This document shows, piece by piece, positions 7,372-7,560 of a DNA stretch of 7,560 bases. The stretch is taken from NCBI GenBank assembly GCA_027717925.1, contig JALLON010000133.1, forward strand, positions 1 to 7,560. Direction: 5' to 3'. A model generated the notes under the pieces. That model was not told the origin of the DNA, searched no databases, and saw only the letters and a list, made by a program, of their open reading frames with translations. The position numbers and the translations under genes are program-made. Each line of letters begins with the position of its first letter. Within the stretch, counting starts at the first letter, position 1. The stretch comes from Acidobacteria bacterium AH-259-G07. Lineage in GTDB: Bacteria > Acidobacteriota > UBA6911 > RPQK01 > JADFOI01.

Positions 7372-7560
7372 ATGATCAAAACGACCGTATACCTGGAAGA
7401 GGAAACGGCTGTGGCACTGCGGCAGCTAGCTGCGGCCCGACGACAGTCCCAAGCCGCGCTGATTCGTGAGGCGCTGAAAGAATTTACCTACAAAGTGCCT
7501 CGCACTGTAGCCAAGGGCATTGGAGGACATCACAGCGGACGCTCTGACGTTTCCGAGCGT
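7372..7560 (+). CDS. Ribbon-helix-helix (CopG/VapB-like) antitoxin, 3' end outside the window
   Basis: Sixty-three codons are open to the window end. The product starts MIKTTVYLEEETAVALRQLA, the short beta-strand and first helix of a ribbon-helix-helix DNA-binding domain. A second helix follows around SQAALIREALKEF (residues 26-38), and then a linker with GRSDVSER (56-63) of the type seen before the toxin-binding tail in VapB-like antitoxins. By family habit a PIN-domain (VapC) toxin gene should follow, but it is outside the window. The ATG at 7372 is not preceded by a Shine-Dalgarno site. It lies 59 bp after the sulfatase stop with no clear terminator between them, so some read-through from the sulfatase is possible. 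Confidence 0.82.
   Translation, partial: MIKTTVYLEEETAVALRQLAAARRQSQAALIREALKEFTYKVPRTVAKGIGGHHSGRSDVSER

Overview
The window looks like a stretch of an environmental bacterial chromosome, most plausibly from Acidobacteriota. The main clue is the first gene, a long protein built around a von Willebrand A domain of the 'VWFA-related' type that is common in that phylum. This assignment is an inference from recalled family resemblance; there is no rRNA or other marker here. Both ends of the window cut through a gene.

Left half (1-4813), ordinary chromosomal genes. A 5'-truncated VWFA-related gene (+, 1-1227) converges on an acyl-CoA dehydrogenase of the short/branched-chain type (-, 1501-2664). 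The 273 bp between them end in a pure 7-bp tandem repeat of about 14.7 copies that runs into the stop codon of the dehydrogenase. A 17-bp inverted copy of the same repeat starts at the first base after the VWFA stop codon. The dehydrogenase is divergent from a serine O-acetyltransferase of the EpsC/CysE type (+, first step of cysteine synthesis). That gene is followed, across a perfect 23-bp palindrome, by DNA polymerase IV (dinB, +).

Right half (4860-7560), more accessory in character. On the minus strand lies a two-gene toxin-antitoxin module: an MNT-type nucleotidyltransferase (MntA-like) followed by a HEPN toxin (HepT-like). The two overlap by 8 bp, and the toxin probably starts at TTG. 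Divergent from it is a sulfatase (+) with a twin-arginine signal and all the core catalytic residues, so it is probably exported and hydrolyses sulfate esters; its substrate cannot be told from sequence alone. After it comes the start of a ribbon-helix-helix antitoxin gene (+, cut by the window end), with a small inverted repeat just before its start codon; a toxin gene is expected beyond the edge. The sulfatase is therefore flanked by two toxin-antitoxin loci, and hand-counted sample lines suggest a higher G+C than its neighbours, which is compatible with acquisition.

I see no RNA genes, insertion sequences or CRISPR arrays, and no clearly undescribed multi-gene system. The most unusual items are the heptamer repeat capping two convergent genes, the palindrome before dinB, and the two antitoxin genes that lack a clear Shine-Dalgarno site but have a -10-like box exactly 6 nt before the ATG.
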